DNA of 25,686 nt. Source: Bacillota bacterium (GTDB lineage: Bacteria > Bacillota > Clostridia > Christensenellales > CAG-138). The stretch covers positions 1 through 25,686 of the forward strand of contig JAEYHP010000167.1 in the NCBI GenBank assembly GCA_023409435.1, read 5' to 3'. The translations under genes were made by a program, and so were the position numbers. Below the pieces are notes generated by a model that was not told the DNA's origin, ran no database searches, and was given only the letters and a program-made list of their open reading frames with translations. The first letter of the stretch is position 1. Each line of letters starts with the position of its first letter. Of this stretch, positions 7,541-15,613 are shown piece after piece.

Positions 7541-7657
7541 TTATCTGGGAGTTTTATTCCTTGAGGTATCTCCGGTTTTCTTTTTAACCTGCCGCGACTT
7601 ATGCTTGGCGTTATCCGGCGTAGCCGGAAGCAGCTTTTCTGTTGGCGTCTTTTTCAC
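7541..7657 (-). CDS. Small basic peptide, 38 residues
   Basis: A GTG-started frame on the minus strand has AAAGGAG 7 bases upstream and stops at TAA (7541-7543). The product is very polar and basic: 11 lysines and 4 arginines in 38 residues, beginning MKKTPTEKLLPATPDNAKHK and ending SRNKTPR, with no hydrophobic segment. Clostridia carry many such short lysine-rich genes of unknown role, some spore-associated, but I do not recognise this one. The ribosome site and consistent composition support a real gene. A CTCCC...GGGAG hairpin followed by CGTTTT just after the stop could end its transcript. No long overlapping gene competes with it. Confidence 0.6.
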   Translation of the reverse strand: MKKTPTEKLLPATPDNAKHKSRQVKKKTGDTSRNKTPR

Positions 7658-7844
7658 AAGAATGCTCCTTTGATTGCTGGTCTTTCTATTATCTTAGATA
7701 ACAACGCATTTTTTATACATGAAAAGGGATAACCTGAGTTCTACCGAGGTCATGCAAAAAGATGGGGATACCCAAAAGTAACCGCTTCAATATGTATGGA
7801 AAAGTAGTACAATATGGAATAAAGATCGTTCTAATAAATGGGGA

Positions 7845-8264
7845 ATGCGGAGGGCCCTTAATGGATTTCATTGCTTTTATCGTCTTCATCGAATTTGGGT
7901 GCTTATGATACCGAGCGTCCTATCCGCGCTGATTTCCGTATTCATATTCGGTTTTCAAACGCTTACTGCCGCCATGGTCGGCATTATCCTGTGGGGGATC
8001 GGCATGGGAGCGCAGGAGTCCATTTTGAAGTCCGTCGTTACCACAATCGTATCCAAGGAAAACCGCTCAACCGGCTTTGGGGTATTTGAAACCGCCTTCG
8101 GCGTATGCTGGTTCTTGGGGAGCTGGGTCATGGGCGCGCTTTACGATGTCGCCCCGGTCTGGCTTGTCGTCTTTTCGGTTTGCGCCCAGCTCATTGCCGT
8201 TCCGTTCTTCTATTTCACATGGCGTTCGGCGGGAAAAACGTGGAGTAAAGATGATAATGTATAG
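7845..8264 (+). pseudogene. MFS transporter remnant, C-terminal third only
   Basis: The translated region from about 7905 is a good match to the last three to four helices of major facilitator transporters. LMIPSVLSALISVFIFGF begins it, then GIILWGIGMGAQESILKSVVTTIV, then FGVFETAFGVCWFLGSWVMGALYDV and a final helix ending in FYFTWR. Such proteins are normally about 400 residues; only about 120 residues of the family remain. The first 20 residues of the open frame (MRRALNGFHCFYRLHRIWV) do not look like a transporter, and no N-terminal half is found upstream, where the tRNA and small gene lie. It is therefore most likely a decayed gene left by a deletion. Whether it is still translated cannot be told. 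Confidence 0.72.
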
Positions 8265-8286
8265 GGAGGAAAATTTGTCGTTTTTT

Positions 8287-8295
8287 TGATATAAT
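8287..8295 (+). promoter_or_regulatory. Extended -10 promoter for the PH/GRAM-like gene
   Basis: TGATATAAT at 8287-8295 is a perfect extended -10 element (TGnTATAAT). No good -35 box is present at 17 bases, which extended -10 promoters do not need. The start would be near 8302. Confidence 0.55.
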
Positions 8296-8331
8296 GTGAT
8301 AAATAGTAATTGATGGAGGTTGGAAGTCACT

Positions 8332-8625
8332 ATGAAAGAGTATACCGGCCAAAGCATTGCAGCGAACTATTTCAAGTGGATTGAAGCGGTTGGCGGAAAA
8401 CTGTCTTTTGATGAAACTGGTATGACGTTCAAATCTCACGCAATCAACATTCAGTCAGGAGAAACGCGAATTCAATATGATCAGATTAGCCGAATCTCCA
8501 AGCGGAATACACTGGGGATCGTCCCAAATGGCATGTCAGTCTTTACGAAAGATGGCTTTGAGCACAAATTTGTAATCTACAATAGAGCGGATGTCATCGC
8601 TTTCCTGATGAGCAAGATTCATTAG
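8332..8625 (+). CDS. Small PH/GRAM-like domain protein
   Basis: A 97-residue soluble protein. The pattern of short strands (KLSFDETGMTFKSHAIN, ETRIQYDQISRISKRNTLGIVPNGMSVFTKDG, HKFVIYN) followed by a terminal helix (RADVIAFLMSKI) is that of the GRAM or bacterial PH-like fold, where a final helix packs on a beta barrel. Its ligand or partner is unknown. I chose ATG 8332; the GGAGG at 8315-8319 is 12 bases upstream. An in-frame TTG at 8320 overlaps that site and is less likely. It has its own extended -10 promoter. Confidence 0.7.
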   Translation: MKEYTGQSIAANYFKWIEAVGGKLSFDETGMTFKSHAINIQSGETRIQYDQISRISKRNTLGIVPNGMSVFTKDGFEHKFVIYNRADVIAFLMSKIH

Positions 8626-8750
8626 AGTATCAGACGTGCTAAGGCATCGCCGCCTATAGCATGCGAAGCGCACCAGGCACTGCCGATAACTAATGCCGTG
8701 ATTAAGCTGCCAGCACTTTCACAGCCAAACAATCATCGCCCGACAGAATA

Positions 8751-8782
8751 GGCGTAAGGCATCCATTGCCGTACGCCCTTTT
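8751..8782 (+). terminator. Possible intrinsic terminator
   Basis: GGCGTA and GGCA pair with TGCC and TACGCC around a short loop, and CTTTT follows. It lies between the converging PH-like and transglutaminase genes, 125 bases after the former. The rest of 8626-8856 holds nothing I can assign. Confidence 0.4.
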
Positions 8783-8856
8783 CATTGAGGCATTCTGATA
8801 ATTGTTATCCACGCGAAAATACACCCGTCTAAGAATTGGGATCGGCTGTTTAAAGC

Positions 8857-11148
8857 CTACCGCCCCACCACAATTCTTCTCCACAAATATCCCGCCAAGC
8901 CCAATTCATTCCTTAGCCTGCGCTCTAGCGCAGCGGAAAACGCGCAGGCGTTATGCACGTCTTCTTCCGCGGGCTCTATGAACCCAAAGCGCATGCGCAT
9001 GACCGGCATGGAAACGGCCGCCATATCCTTCCCGCCAAGCTGTTTGTCAACGCGGCGGGCGAATGTCAATATGGTATCGTCCGCGTGTTGCGTCAGCCCC
9101 CAGAACGCCATCTGTCGCACAATTCTTGAATAGCACGCGTCAAGCCGCCCGCCTAAATCGGCATGCTGGCGAAGGATGCGCATGTAGTAGCGCTTGGCGT
9201 CCGTCAACAGCATGGCAACACGGATGCCTACGAACACGCCGAACGCCACAACAAGAGACAGTATGACGATGATCGTAACCTTCAGGCCCGTGGACATCCC
9301 GCCCTCCTGCGTGGAAGTCTCGGGCTTTTGTTCGTCCGTTGTATCCGTTCCTTCCATGCCGGAAGGCGAACCGGGCCGCTCGGGTCTTAGATCGTCCAAT
9401 TCCTCCTGTATAACGGTGGGCTCGTAGAAGTTCCAGCCCGTCCCGTCAAAGGGTACCCAGCCGATTCCTTGAAAATAAACTTCCGTCCAGGCGTGCGCTG
9501 TGGCGTTTGTAGCGACATAGGAGAGGGATGAATCGATCTCCGGGTTCTGCTTGAGCGCAAAGCCGGTCACATACCGCGCGGGCAGCTCGGCGCAGCGTGC
9601 GAGCACCGTCATCGCGCTTGCGTAATATACGCAGTAGCCCTTGCGCGTCTCAAGGAAATAGTCCACAAAATCCCTGTCCTCGGGCGGCGTGCCGGGGGTG
9701 AGGGTATAGGTGCAGTTGTCATAAAGCCAGCGCTCTATGGCGAGCGCCTTTTCATATTGAGTCGTACAGCCCTCCGTGACGGTTTCCGCGGTCTCATAAA
9801 CGGAGCCCGGCAGCGTGCCCGGCAGCTGCAGGTAGTATTGCTTGAGCTGCTCAAACCCCTTGTCCTGGGCTGTGGAGGCGGCGGCCTCAAGGGCAAGCAT
9901 GTTTTCGTCAAACCCTTCCGAGCCGCGGGTGAATATCATGGTTTCCGCAGTATAGTGGAGCGACCACTGCACTTTTTGGGTGGTGAGCTCCGCCTGGCGG
10001 TTGTAATAGATCTGCTGAGCGTCAAAATCCGTCCGCCTGAAGGATTGGAGCATGCCAGCGTAAAACACGGTATTGCCGTGCATATCGTGCGAGATATTGA
10101 GCGAAAGCGGGGCGGTGACCTTGTAGAAAAGGTCTTTTGCGGGCTTGCCGCCATAGGGTTTGTCAAGCCCAAACACATCGCGGCGCTTTCCATCCCAAAA
10201 GGGGCTCATCAGCCGGTATCCGCCCATGTCATCCGCGTCGGACCATTTCAGGCCGTCGTAAGTATCGAATACCGCGCCGGTCAGGCGTACCGGTATTGTG
10301 GCCCGTACCCGCATCACGGGGGTATTGTCCAGCACGACATCGCCGCCCAGCCGGTCGCCCAGCGGCGAAAAGCCGGATTTGCCGATGTCAAACGTGCGCA
10401 TGGAGGAAAAATCGTCGTCGTGGCCATCCAACAGGTCGCCGAGGTCCTCCACAAAATGAACGAGCGCGTCCGAACGGAGGTCGCCGTCCTTTTCGGGGGA
10501 GAAGGCAAACGCAAACAGTATGATCACGGGCAGTACGGCGATGGCGAATATCTGCAGAAGCGCGCTGGATATCCGTTCCGGCCCGGGCAGGGTTTTGTTG
10601 ATCAGGTTGCCGGTCATACGCGCCATGGAGATCAGCAGCACGGATAAAAGCAGGATAAGCACGGGTATCAAAAGGACGGATTTTTCAAAATACATCCATA
10701 TGAGCAACCCCAGCGCGACCGGAGGCAATACGACAAAAGCGAACAGCCTTCTAAAGTACAAGAAACATAGCCCGGCCACAGGCAGAGCAAATGTAAGGCG
10801 GATAAGCGTGAGGCCTCCATTGGCATATGGGGACTCTTTGGGGTACCAGGAGAAGCACCAGCGCACAAAGCCGTCCACATATGCAAATAGCTGGGCGTCC
10901 ACGTCAAATATCAGCGCGTAAGATATCGTAAGGATTGCCGCGGCCACGAGTATGGCGGGGAATATCCACCATTTGTAGGAGAACAGCAGAATCAGCCCGA
11001 TATCCGCCGCCATAATTAGCAGGTAGGTCCAAATACCGGCCTCGAGGCTAACGTATGGAAAAGTTGCGGCGCAAATAGCCGCCCCCAGCAGGATGCAGGA
11101 AACTGCGTCGGCCACAATATCAAACGGTTTTGTTCGGATACCTTTCAT
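8857..11148 (-). CDS. Membrane-bound transglutaminase-like protein
   Basis: This 763-residue protein has six or more membrane helices in the first 220 residues, a large extracellular part, and one more helix near 640-665 (STGLKVTIIVILSLVVAFGVFVGI). The transglutaminase core has the expected Cys506 (KGYCVYYASAMTVLARC), His552 (NATAHAWTEVYF) and Asp568 (GWVPFDGTGW). The cytoplasmic tail after the last helix resembles DUF4129. This is the usual layout of the TgpA-like partner of MoxR and DUF58 proteins. Whether it acts as protease or cross-linker is unknown. It follows the DUF58 gene by 13 bases in one operon. Confidence 0.9.
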   Translation of the reverse strand: MKGIRTKPFDIVADAVSCILLGAAICAATFPYVSLEAGIWTYLLIMAADIGLILLFSYKWWIFPAILVAAAILTISYALIFDVDAQLFAYVDGFVRWCFSWYPKESPYANGGLTLIRLTFALPVAGLCFLYFRRLFAFVVLPPVALGLLIWMYFEKSVLLIPVLILLLSVLLISMARMTGNLINKTLPGPERISSALLQIFAIAVLPVIILFAFAFSPEKDGDLRSDALVHFVEDLGDLLDGHDDDFSSMRTFDIGKSGFSPLGDRLGGDVVLDNTPVMRVRATIPVRLTGAVFDTYDGLKWSDADDMGGYRLMSPFWDGKRRDVFGLDKPYGGKPAKDLFYKVTAPLSLNISHDMHGNTVFYAGMLQSFRRTDFDAQQIYYNRQAELTTQKVQWSLHYTAETMIFTRGSEGFDENMLALEAAASTAQDKGFEQLKQYYLQLPGTLPGSVYETAETVTEGCTTQYEKALAIERWLYDNCTYTLTPGTPPEDRDFVDYFLETRKGYCVYYASAMTVLARCAELPARYVTGFALKQNPEIDSSLSYVATNATAHAWTEVYFQGIGWVPFDGTGWNFYEPTVIQEELDDLRPERPGSPSGMEGTDTTDEQKPETSTQEGGMSTGLKVTIIVILSLVVAFGVFVGIRVAMLLTDAKRYYMRILRQHADLGGRLDACYSRIVRQMAFWGLTQHADDTILTFARRVDKQLGGKDMAAVSMPVMRMRFGFIEPAEEDVHNACAFSAALERRLRNELGLAGYLWRRIVVGR

Positions 11149-11161
11149 AGTCCGTTCCCCG

Positions 11162-12322
11162 TCATTCGATGCTGTTGAGGCATTCCGCCGCGTTGCATCC
11201 CGGTTCTACATAAAGCGTATACACGCGCCCGCTTGCCTTGGAGCCGCCTACAAGTATCAGCGTCACCGAATTGAATTGCGTAAGGGAGCGCTCCAGCATA
11301 TCCGTCAGGTGCGGGGTAGCCTCCCTTGTGAGCAAAAACAGTGCCTGCGCCGCTCCTGCCATGCCGGAGATCCTCCTCAAAGCGCTCAAAAGGCCGACAC
11401 GCCCAAACGGCAGCAGCGCAAGCTGGTGCTGCAGCTTTTCCAGATCGGCAACGCTCGCGCATGTCGCCTTATGCTCGAAATCGTCGCCCGACAGCACCTG
11501 TACGGCGCGGCCGCGCAGCACGTTGTGCAGCGCGATGCTTGCCGTGCATTCGCATATCGTATCTGCGTAAACGAAAGCGTCCTCGCCGGATAATCCGTGC
11601 GCGGACGTATCAATTAAAACCAGCGCCTGCTCGCGCTCGGGGTGTTCGTATTGCTTGACAAACAGCGCGCCCTGCTGGGCGGACTTTTTCCAGTGTACGC
11701 GCTTTAATTCGTCGCCTTCGTGAAAAAGCCTTGCGCTAGATACGCTGTCCCCATGTTCGGATTGTCTTAAATAGAAGTTCCGGAACAGCTTGGCGTCCGC
11801 CATGCTCGCAGAAACGGCGCCCTGCGTTTCCGCCTTGGGCAGCACGAGTATCTCCTGCATGCGGTAGTACGGGCGCCGCCGCATATCGATGCGCAGAGTG
11901 GTCAGCCCGAAAATATCCGTGATCCGCACCTTCGTCATGCCGACGAGGTACTTGCCCCGGTAAGGCGTGGTGACAGGGATATGAAATTCCTTGCCCGAAT
12001 GCGGCGGAAGGCTGAAAACCAGGCTGATGTTTTCCCGCAGGGAAACCACATCCACATGCACTTCCACCAAAGAGAGCGGAACGGGCCGCTCATTACGGAT
12101 GTCGAGGTGCAGCACCGTTTCCTCGCCCTTGATGCAGACCTTGTTTCCCAGCTCCTGCTTGTAGGTGATGACGTATATCGTCCAGAGGTTTAATAAAACC
12201 ACGGCGATCACGGCCAGGACCTGCGTGGAAAACACAATGAAATAAATGCGCAGGCCAGAATACAGCCCCGCAAGATAACACGCGGCCATTATGGAATAAT
12301 AGATCCATCGTATGCGCTTCAT
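11162..12322 (-). CDS. DUF58 domain protein
   Basis: The 386-residue protein starts with two adjacent membrane helices (about 5-48). A beta-rich region follows, then the DUF58 motif (LRQSEHGDSVSSARLFHEGDELKRVHWKKSAQQGALFVKQYEHP) and a vWA-like fold, in which ALVLIDTSAHG stands where many relatives carry a fuller metal-binding site (DxSxS). I start it at ATG 12322, which overlaps the MoxR stop codon (ATGA), the normal coupling in these operons; an upstream extension of the frame would lie wholly inside the MoxR gene. DUF58 proteins are thought to be substrates or adaptors of the MoxR ATPase. Confidence 0.9.
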   Translation of the reverse strand: MKRIRWIYYSIMAACYLAGLYSGLRIYFIVFSTQVLAVIAVVLLNLWTIYVITYKQELGNKVCIKGEETVLHLDIRNERPVPLSLVEVHVDVVSLRENISLVFSLPPHSGKEFHIPVTTPYRGKYLVGMTKVRITDIFGLTTLRIDMRRRPYYRMQEILVLPKAETQGAVSASMADAKLFRNFYLRQSEHGDSVSSARLFHEGDELKRVHWKKSAQQGALFVKQYEHPEREQALVLIDTSAHGLSGEDAFVYADTICECTASIALHNVLRGRAVQVLSGDDFEHKATCASVADLEKLQHQLALLPFGRVGLLSALRRISGMAGAAQALFLLTREATPHLTDMLERSLTQFNSVTLILVGGSKASGRVYTLYVEPGCNAAECLNSIE

Positions 12323-13269
12323 GAGACTCCCGGAACCCGGATGGTGCGGAGAATGGAGCGCAGTATCCCCTGCGGCGTCTCCATCTTCTGGTTTTGCTGG
12401 ATATTGAGCACAAGGCGGTGGCACAGTACGGGCTCCGCCATAGCCTGCACGTCGTCGGGCAGCGTGTAGCCGCGGCCGTTGAGCATGGCGTTCGCCATGG
12501 CCGCGTTCATAAGAGCCAGCGAGCCGCGGGGGCTTACGCCCAGCGAAATCTTGTCGCTCTTGCGCGTCGCCTCCGCGATGGAAACGATATATTCCATCAC
12601 GGGCTTTGCGCATACGATCTCGCTGTGGCAGGCGCGCAGCTTTAATATATCTTCGGCGCTGGCCACGGGCTCGAGCGAGTCGATCGGCTTTGCGCCCTTG
12701 TTGCGCATGAGGATATCGATTTCTTCGTGCCGCTGCGGGTAGCCCACGGAAATCTTCAGCAGGAATCGGTCCAGCTGCGCCTCGGGCAGCGGATAAGTGC
12801 CCACATGCTCCACGGGGTTTTGCGTAGCAAGGACGATAAACGGCTGCGGTACGGGGTAGGTGATGCCGTCTATCGTGACCTGCCCCTCCTGCATCACCTC
12901 AAGGAGGCTCGATTGCGTCTTGGGGCTGGTGCGGTTGATTTCATCAGCCAGCACGATCTGCGCCATTACGCCGCCGAAGTTGACCTCCCGTTCGCCGGTC
13001 TTTAAATTAAAGCTTGTAAAGCCGGTCACATCGGAAGGCAGCACGTCGGGCGTAAACTGTATGCGCCGGAAAGTGCAGTCAAGCGTTTTCGCGAGTGCGG
13101 AAACGAGAGTCGTCTTGCCCAGGCCGGGGACGTCCTCAATCAGGACATGGCCGCCGCAGAGCAGCGCCACCAGCACCATATCTGCGACATTCTCCTTGCC
13201 GACGATCACCTGCCCGATATTGTCCTTTATTTTGTGTATCAGTTCAAGAATTTCGGTTTCGCCGCTCAT
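12319..13269 (-). CDS. MoxR family AAA+ ATPase
   Basis: A 316-residue MoxR chaperone-like ATPase. Walker A is PGLGKTT (48-54), Walker B is VLADEINR (about 109-116) followed by the MoxR pattern SPKTQSSLLEVMQEGQVTI, sensor 1 is ATQNP, and the arginine and lid region follow (ISLGVSPRGSLALMNAA). MoxR proteins use ATP to mature or activate vWA-type partners. The start is ATG 13269 with GAGAGGG upstream; earlier in-frame starts would run over the promoter. It is the first gene of the MoxR, DUF58, transglutaminase operon. Confidence 0.93.
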   Translation of the reverse strand: MSGETEILELIHKIKDNIGQVIVGKENVADMVLVALLCGGHVLIEDVPGLGKTTLVSALAKTLDCTFRRIQFTPDVLPSDVTGFTSFNLKTGEREVNFGGVMAQIVLADEINRTSPKTQSSLLEVMQEGQVTIDGITYPVPQPFIVLATQNPVEHVGTYPLPEAQLDRFLLKISVGYPQRHEEIDILMRNKGAKPIDSLEPVASAEDILKLRACHSEIVCAKPVMEYIVSIAEATRKSDKISLGVSPRGSLALMNAAMANAMLNGRGYTLPDDVQAMAEPVLCHRLVLNIQQNQKMETPQGILRSILRTIRVPGVS

Positions 13270-13334
13270 GTAAGCTTTCCCTCTCATTCTGATTTTAGGG
13301 ATTGGTCGGTTGGTAAAATGTGTTTCGTATACAA

Positions 13335-13363
13335 TATATATCGTAGTTGCAAGGGTTTGGCAA
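13335..13363 (-). promoter_or_regulatory. Promoter of the MoxR operon
   Basis: On the minus strand TTGCCA (13358-13363) is 17 bases from TATATA (13335-13340). Transcription would begin near 13328, about 60 bases before the moxR ATG. Confidence 0.6.
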
Positions 13364-13438
13364 GAGGTACATGAAAGTTCGGGGACGTACACTTTTTAGA
13401 GTTGTCCATATATCCGAACATTGAATGAATGCGGGCGC

Positions 13439-13461
13439 AAAAAAGCGCGTTCCGTACGCGC
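13439..13461 (-). terminator. Intrinsic terminator of the ABC transporter transcript
   Basis: On the minus strand a 6-bp GC stem (13445-13450 with 13456-13461) is followed by six Ts (13439-13444). It is the first T-tailed hairpin downstream of the permease gene ending at 13693; the inverted-repeat element lies between them. Confidence 0.65.
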
Positions 13462-13484
13462 GAGAGGAATTTTATTATTGGCCC

Positions 13485-13642
13485 AGGGGCTGTTTGAAAA
13501 CCAGCGCAATTGTCTATTTTGGTAAAAGCAGGCTGCAACTTCGTTAGAATCCTCGGAATACCTTCAGTATTCCTGTGGCTTTTGCCTTGTTTTGCTTTGT
13601 TTTTTTAAATATCCGGCATTTTTGAGTTTTCAAACACGCCCT
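13485..13642. repeat. MITE-like 158-bp element with terminal inverted repeats
   Basis: The left end AGGGGCTGTTTGAAAAC (13485-13501) and the right end GTTTTCAAACACGCCCT (13626-13642) are inverted copies matching at 15 of 17 positions. Inside is a perfect 7-bp hairpin, GGAATAC/GTATTCC around CTTCA (13555-13573). It holds no gene. The form is that of a miniature inverted-repeat element or a dispersed intergenic repeat. No clear target-site duplication is visible. Confidence 0.6.
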
Positions 13643-13654
13643 AGCCGTCGGGCA

Positions 13655-13676
13655 GGGCAAAGCGATCGCTTTGCCC
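13655..13676. repeat. Perfect 22-bp palindrome downstream of the ABC permease gene
   Basis: GGGCAAAGCGA is followed at once by its own reverse complement. A further GGGC/GCCC pair (13650-13653 and 13678-13681) extends the stem past one mismatch. No T-run follows on either strand, so it is a strong transcript hairpin or protein site and not a standard terminator. Confidence 0.6.
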
Positions 13677-13692
13677 CGCCCTATGTCAACGG

Positions 13693-14502
13693 TCAGGGCT
13701 TCCAGCGGATCAGCTTCTTTTCAAAATATGCCACGACGTAATACATCATGGCGGCAAGTGCGCACAACACGAGTATGCTTGCCATGACAAGGTCCAGCTG
13801 AAACACCTGCCCACCGTAAACAATCAAGTAGCCAAGGCCCGCTTTGGATACAAGGTATTCTCCCACGATCACGCCCACCCAGCTCATGCCCACGCTCAGC
13901 TTGAGCGCGGACATCATGGTGGGAACGCTTGCGGGCAAGACAGCCATGGTAAATATCTGCATGCGCGTAGCGCCCAGCGTGCGCATGAACATCTGCTTTT
14001 CCTCGCTGATTTCGTTAAAACCGGTGAGCACCGTCAATATGGTGATGATCAGCGAAATCAGAAGCCCCATGGCGATGATGGAACTGGCGGAAGCGCCAAT
14101 CCAGACGATCAGGATTGGCCCTAGGGCGATCTTGGGCAGGGCGTTGAACACAACAAGGTATGGGTCCAAAACTTTATTTGTGGTGGGACTCCACCACAGC
14201 AGCACGGCGATCACTATGCCTAATAACGTACCCAAAATAAAGCTCACGACGGTTTCATACAGCGTTACGCCGATATGCATCCATAGCGTCCCTTCCTGAT
14301 AGAGAGAGGATACCGTTGCAAGCACGCGGGAGGGGCTGCTTGTAATGAACGAGTCGATCCAATGGAGCCGCGCGCCCACTTCCCAAAGTATCAGAAAAAG
14401 AACCAATATGGCGTACCGCGTCGAGACTACAAACGTATGGCGGCGTTTTAATCCTTTCAAATAAGCCAGATGCTCCGCGCTGCCGCCCGGCTCAGCTTTC
14501 AT
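13693..14502 (-). CDS. ABC permease, taurine/nitrate/thiamine-precursor type
   Basis: A 269-residue inner-membrane permease of the SsuC/TauC/ThiX group with about six helices. The cytoplasmic coupling loop is visible as EEKQMFMRTLGATRMQIFTMAVLPASVPTMMSALKL, with the conserved Gly in LGAT. The start ATG 14502 overlaps the stop of the ATPase gene (ATGA) and has GGAGG upstream; an in-frame ATG at 14523 would add 7 residues inside the ATPase gene. With the ATPase it forms an import core, but the periplasmic-type binding protein that would fix the substrate is not in the window. Confidence 0.88.
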   Translation of the reverse strand: MKAEPGGSAEHLAYLKGLKRRHTFVVSTRYAILVLFLILWEVGARLHWIDSFITSSPSRVLATVSSLYQEGTLWMHIGVTLYETVVSFILGTLLGIVIAVLLWWSPTTNKVLDPYLVVFNALPKIALGPILIVWIGASASSIIAMGLLISLIITILTVLTGFNEISEEKQMFMRTLGATRMQIFTMAVLPASVPTMMSALKLSVGMSWVGVIVGEYLVSKAGLGYLIVYGGQVFQLDLVMASILVLCALAAMMYYVVAYFEKKLIRWKP

Positions 14503-15260
14503 TGAACCTCCAGCTCCTTCCATATAGTATTGAAATAATCGTGGAACTCCACCGCGTTGCGCCGGGCAATGGGGGTGGGCGGGGCGCTTAACGTGATGAT
14601 CAGTTCCCGTTTCACGCGCGCCGGGCGTTCGGAAAACACAATGATGCGGTCCGCCATGGAAATGGCCTCCGCGATATCGTGGGTGACTAAAAGCGCCGTC
14701 TTGTTCTCGCTCTTGATGATGCCATGCACCTCATCAGCGGTCTTGAGCCGCGTCTGGTAATCGAGCGCGGAGAACGGCTCGTCAAGCAGCAGCAGGTCGG
14801 GGTCGAACGCCAGCGTACGTATTAAAGCCACCTTCTGGCGCATGCCGCCCGAAAGCTGGCGGGGATAGTGGTGCTTGAACTCGTCGAGCCCGTAGGTGGA
14901 TAGAAGATTAAACGCCCGCGCCTTCGTTTCCTGTGTGAGCATGCGCTTGACTTCAAGCCCCAAGAGGATGTTGCCTTCGATATCCCGCCAGTCGAAGAGC
15001 TGGTCCCTCTGGAGCATGTATCCAATGTTCTGTCCCGGCGACGTAATCTCCTTTCCCTTGATGCGCGCGCTGCCCGAGGAGGGTGCAATAAGCCCGGCGA
15101 GTATGCTCAGCATGGAGGTTTTTCCGGAACCGGAAGGGCCGACTATGGCGACAAATTCTCCTTCATATATGGCGATGTTGAGCTGATCTATAGCGAGCGT
15201 TTCCGCGTGCGGTTCGTGGTAGGTGAGGCGTATATCCCTGAGTTCTACAATCGGCTCCAT
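14499..15260 (-). CDS. ABC ATPase, taurine/nitrate/thiamine-precursor type
   Basis: A 253-residue ATPase of the SsuB/TauB/ThiZ group. Walker A GPSGSGKTS, a Q-loop in IGYMLQRDQLFDWRDI (the MLQ.D.L.pW form typical of this group), signature LSGGMRQKVALIR, Walker B LLLLDEPFSALD and switch VTHD are all present. I start it at ATG 15260, 6 bases after AGGAGG; longer in-frame starts lack a ribosome site. It is first in a two-gene transcript with the permease. No TPP riboswitch is seen upstream, so a thiamine role has no support from regulation. Confidence 0.9.
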   Translation of the reverse strand: MEPIVELRDIRLTYHEPHAETLAIDQLNIAIYEGEFVAIVGPSGSGKTSMLSILAGLIAPSSGSARIKGKEITSPGQNIGYMLQRDQLFDWRDIEGNILLGLEVKRMLTQETKARAFNLLSTYGLDEFKHHYPRQLSGGMRQKVALIRTLAFDPDLLLLDEPFSALDYQTRLKTADEVHGIIKSENKTALLVTHDIAEAISMADRIIVFSERPARVKRELIITLSAPPTPIARRNAVEFHDYFNTIWKELEVQ

Positions 15261-15304
15261 ATGCCGCCTCCTTTTTACTCTGTGATAGTTTAGAGTATTC
15301 ATGA

Positions 15305-15337
15305 GCGCCAAAAGGAGTGAACGGCACGTTTTGGCGC
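15305..15337. repeat. Perfect 9-bp inverted repeat between divergent genes
   Basis: GCGCCAAAA (15305-15313) and TTTTGGCGC (15329-15337) flank 15 bases, between the start of the ABC ATPase gene on minus and the small membrane protein gene on plus. It could be an operator for a regulator of the transporter or a terminator-like hairpin. No regulator is nearby. Confidence 0.5.
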
Positions 15338-15400
15338 GGCCCGCCGTATTCATATAGGAGGGGCAAAGGTTATTTCGCAAAGCGGCGGGGAGGAATGCGA

Positions 15401-15613
15401 ATGCTGCATTGGAAGGTGTGTTGGGGCCGGGAACCGATACGCGATTGTGACTGCGTACACCACCGCAAGCGGAGGCGGGACAAAAGCATTTTGGGCATTG
15501 TGCTGATCGTGGCGGCGGTACTCGTGCTCTTATGCGTATTGCCTTTATGGGTTATCATAGTTTTGACCTGCGCGGTGCTGCTTGCGCTGGGCATCGTATG
15601 GCTGGTCATATGA
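15401..15613 (+). CDS. Small membrane protein, 70 residues
   Basis: A short Cys-, His- and Arg-rich head (VCWGREPIRDCDCVHHRKRRRDK) leads into about 35 hydrophobic residues, enough for two close-packed helices (ILGIVLIVAAVLVLLCVLP, then LWVIIVLTCAVLLALGIVWLVI). The basic head should stay inside the cell. ATG 15401 has GGGGAGG 7 bases upstream; an in-frame ATG at 15395 is too close to it. I do not recognise the family. A 23-bp tandem duplication covers its last codons and stop. Confidence 0.65.
   Translation: MLHWKVCWGREPIRDCDCVHHRKRRRDKSILGIVLIVAAVLVLLCVLPLWVIIVLTCAVLLALGIVWLVI

Noticed and set aside
8702..8884. 60-codon open frame on the minus strand
   Set aside because: It overlaps the end of the transglutaminase gene, has no ribosome site, contains a hairpin with a T-run on the other strand and matches nothing I know.
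9757..10647. Open frame of 296 codons on the plus strand
   Set aside because: It is antisense to the transglutaminase gene, with no ribosome site or recognisable motif.
12323..12613. N-terminal extension of the DUF58 frame
   Set aside because: It lies inside the MoxR gene, and the ATGA overlap at 12319-12322 gives a natural coupled start with a membrane helix at the N-terminus.
15261..15400. TPP riboswitch upstream of the ABC ATPase gene
   Set aside because: No conserved CUGAGA or ACCUGA-type segments are present on the minus strand; only a simple inverted repeat is seen.
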